In this document: positions 6,390 through 6,773 of the stretch, piece by piece
How positions within the stretch are numbered: the first letter of the stretch is position 1
Layout of the letters: each line of letters starts with the position of its first letter
Source of the DNA: an uncultured Prevotella sp.
GTDB lineage: Bacteria > Bacteroidota > Bacteroidia > Bacteroidales > Bacteroidaceae
DNA: 6,773 bases
Direction of reading: 5' to 3'
Assembly: GCA_937892695.1 (NCBI GenBank)
Contig: CALBJK010000178.1
Span: 1-6,773 of the forward strand
The notes under the pieces: generated by a model
What the model saw: the letters and a program-made list of their open reading frames with translations, nothing else
Told to the model about the DNA's origin: nothing
Database searches by the model: none
Program-made: the position numbers and the translations under genes

Positions 6390-6773
6390 ATGAAGATAAA
6401 AACAGACAGATTGGAAACGCTGAAGATGCTCATCTCTAGCCGCGAGTTGTGTAGCCAGGAAGAGGTCTTGGCGGCATTGAAGAAAGAAGGATACTCCATA
6501 ACTCAGGCCACACTCAGCCGTGACATGAAACAACTGAAAGTAGCCAAGGCTGCAAGCATGAACGGCAAATATGTCTACGTGTTGCCCAACGAGACAATGT
6601 ACAAGCGCGTACACGACCCTCTTTCACCCAGCGAGATGCTTCGTACCCCTGGCTATCTTTCCATCAACTTTACCGGTCATATCGGGGTCATTCGTACCCG
6701 TCCTGGTTATGCCAGTTCGTTGGCCTACAACATCGACAACAGCAACCTGCCCGAAATCCTTGGCACCATTGCT
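6390..6773 (+). CDS. argR: Arginine repressor ArgR (N-terminal 128 residues, 3' end outside window)
   Basis: The frame opens at ATG 6390 and runs without a stop to the right edge. The N-terminal winged helix-turn-helix ends in the ArgR recognition-helix pattern TQATLSRDMKQLKV (38-51, with S43-R44 at the conserved Ser-Arg pair). The C-terminal oligomerisation domain shows RTRPGYASSLAYNID (102-116) and LPEILGTIA (120-128). The window stops exactly where the arginine-binding GDD motif and final helix are expected; the usual length is about 150-160 residues. ArgR is a hexameric, arginine-dependent DNA-binding regulator of arginine biosynthesis and catabolism. Its own promoter and operator-like sites lie upstream, and a terminator separates it from the phosphatase operon. 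Arginine-biosynthesis genes are likely downstream, by analogy with other Bacteroidales. No better start is visible upstream. Confidence 0.93.
   Translation, partial: MKIKTDRLETLKMLISSRELCSQEEVLAALKKEGYSITQATLSRDMKQLKVAKAASMNGKYVYVLPNETMYKRVHDPLSPSEMLRTPGYLSINFTGHIGVIRTRPGYASSLAYNIDNSNLPEILGTIA

Noticed and set aside
6251..6439. Short plus-strand open frame of 62 codons overlapping the argR start
   Set aside because: It runs through the terminator, promoter and operator-like region and then overlaps argR in another frame. The product has no recognisable features.

Overview
The window looks like Bacteroidota DNA, most likely order Bacteroidales (Bacteroides/Prevotella-like). The evidence is a SusD-family protein, two perfect matches to the Bacteroidales -7 promoter element TAnnTTTG, and A-rich leaders without clear Shine-Dalgarno sequences. 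By eye, base composition is roughly balanced. Every gene reads on the + strand.

Layout: (1) Positions 2-1276 hold the C-terminal 424 residues of a SusD-like outer-membrane glycan-binding protein. Its SusC partner is presumably just upstream, outside the window. A strong hairpin terminator follows (1301-1341) and overlaps a promoter (1338-1366). (2) Positions 1401-6210 hold four genes with gaps of 57, 63 and 103 bp, each encoding a protein with an N-terminal signal peptide. They are a PhoA-type alkaline phosphatase, an (alpha/alpha)6 glycoside hydrolase of the trehalase/GH63/MGH1-like kind, a calcineurin-like metallophosphoesterase, and a compact type I phosphodiesterase/nucleotide-pyrophosphatase-like enzyme. 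No terminator or consensus promoter is visible between them, and a hairpin terminator follows at 6267-6309. (3) From 6390 to the right edge is argR, the arginine repressor, cut off just before its expected arginine-binding motif. It has its own promoter and two or three candidate ARG-box operators.

How the genes may work together (inference): a SusD surface binder followed by exported phosphodiesterase, phosphomonoesterase and glycosidase activities suggests a small utilisation locus for a phosphorylated glycoside or glycan. Phosphodiester bonds would be cut, terminal phosphates removed and the exposed alpha-glycoside then hydrolysed. The substrate cannot be read from the sequence. Phosphate scavenging is an alternative, but I saw no Pho box upstream of the operon. 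argR is a separate unit, probably heading an arginine-biosynthesis cluster beyond the right edge.

Odd details: motif I of the metallophosphoesterase reads N-x-H instead of D-x-H, and the alkaline phosphatase has an Asp/Asp pair at the positions equivalent to E. coli D153/K328. No mobile element, CRISPR array, tRNA or rRNA was seen, and no gene-free stretch exceeds 300 bases.
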